A stretch of DNA of 64,000 bases from PXAP01 sp964520585 (GTDB lineage Bacteria > Bacteroidota > Bacteroidia > Bacteroidales > PUMT01). Positions 63,478-64,000 of this stretch are shown here, piece after piece (the stretch's first letter is position 1; the number at the start of each line of letters is the position of its first letter). The notes under the pieces are model-generated. The model made no database searches, was not told the origin of the DNA, and saw nothing but the letters and a program-made list of their open reading frames with translations. Location: contig CAZFOO010000001.1 in assembly GCA_964520585.1 (NCBI GenBank), forward strand, positions 1 through 64,000. The letters run 5' to 3'. The translations under genes and the position numbers were made by a program.

Positions 63478-64000
63478 ATGAAAACAGTAATCAAAACAAC
63501 AAAGCTTACAAAAATATACAACGGTTCGGCAGCGCCTGTAAAGGCTGTCAATAATGTTAATCTTGAGTTCGGTGAGGGTGAATTCACTGCAATTGTTGGT
63601 CCTTCGGGAAGCGGCAAAACAACTTTTCTTAATCTGGTTGGGGGTCTCGACAAAGCCACCGAAGGGAAGGTAATAATTGACGGTACGGACATTTCCATGA
63701 TGAAAGAGAGTCATTTGTTTGATTTTCGCCTTAGAAATATAGGTTTTGTTTTTCAGTCCTATAACCTGATTCCTGTGCTTACAGCAAAAGAGAATGTGTC
63801 CTTTATAATGCTTTTGCAGAAGCAACCCAAACAAAAGATGGAACAACGTGCTAAAGAAATGCTTGAACAGGTTGGACTTTCAGATAAGCTTGACTCAAGA
63901 CCGGGGCAAATGTCCGGTGGACAACAGCAAAGAGTTGCCGTTGCCCGCGCATTGGCATCAAAGCCAAAATTTGTACTTGCAGACGAACCAACTGCCAGCC
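63478..64000 (+). CDS. ABC transporter ATPase (LolD/MacB-type), runs off the window
   Basis: 174 codons visible from ATG 63478. Walker A G-P-S-G-S-G-K-T-T (about 40-48), Q-loop F-V-F-Q-S-Y, signature M-S-G-G-Q-Q-Q-R-V-A and Walker B F-V-L-A-D-E-P-T-A. This is the family that powers FtsX-type permeases for lipoprotein or lipid export. Its context after a LolA-like gene suggests a joint role in envelope transport; the permease should follow outside the window. Confidence 0.88.
   Translation, partial: MKTVIKTTKLTKIYNGSAAPVKAVNNVNLEFGEGEFTAIVGPSGSGKTTFLNLVGGLDKATEGKVIIDGTDISMMKESHLFDFRLRNIGFVFQSYNLIPVLTAKENVSFIMLLQKQPKQKMEQRAKEMLEQVGLSDKLDSRPGQMSGGQQQRVAVARALASKPKFVLADEPTAS

Overview
The window comes from a member of the Bacteroidota, probably a free-living Bacteroidales/Marinilabiliales-type organism. 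The evidence is consistent across it: promoters of the Bacteroidota TAnnTTTG type, almost no Shine-Dalgarno sequences, lipoproteins with acidic residues after the lipobox cysteine, a type IX secretion C-terminal domain, a BtuB/BtuG cobalamin locus, a V-type ATPase operon with a DUF2764 gene, and a DAHP synthase-chorismate mutase fusion. Three runs of N (100, 100 and 10) show that it is a scaffold, probably from a draft or metagenome assembly. I see no tRNA, rRNA, CRISPR array, transposase or phage gene.

Aromatic amino acids (1-14650). After a sulfatase tail (1-92), a complete trp operon runs leftwards (trpE-G-D-C-F-B-A). Back to back with it, running rightwards, are tyrA, DAHP synthase/chorismate mutase, aroB, aroD, aroE, aroA and aroC. 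Only shikimate kinase and the prephenate-to-phenylalanine steps are missing. Each operon begins with a short leader peptide gene, one with three consecutive Trp codons and one with a Phe/Tyr-rich run, followed by a terminator and a visible antiterminator pairing. Two divergent ribosome-controlled attenuators therefore share one 129-bp promoter region.

Middle (14650-37620). A SPOR lipoprotein is followed by an ammonium unit (outer-membrane protein, PII, AmtB) and mgsA. Next is a leftward six-gene cobalamin operon under a cobalamin riboswitch: BtuB receptor, BtuG-like propeller, a type IX-secreted serine protease, binding protein, permease and ATPase. Then come ligA, a DUF6913 gene, dapA, a thioredoxin-like protein, an S9 peptidase, truA and prfC.

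Energy and export (37620-54250). A V-type ATPase operon (E, DUF2764, A, B, D, I, K) has a K subunit that keeps the full set of Na+ ligands known from Enterococcus NtpK. After an assembly gap and a small lipoprotein there is a MacAB-like exporter (adaptor, two permeases, ATPase) with an NtrC-type regulator and histidine kinase. Upstream of the adaptor lie clustered TGGACA/TGTCCA palindromes and a sigma-54-like promoter, which suggests that the adjacent regulator drives the exporter.

Right end (54250-64000). An esterase, a family 2 glycosyltransferase, a leftward encapsulated-ferritin/encapsulin pair (iron-storage nanocompartment), a DUF4349 lipoprotein and two exported sugar-type enzymes (isomerase-like and Gfo/Idh/MocA). 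A 41-bp tandem repeat spans an assembly gap. The end holds a GbsR/MarR regulator, a LolA-like protein and an ABC ATPase. Part of the last two appears twice around a 10-N gap, which is either a tandem duplication or a scaffolding artefact.
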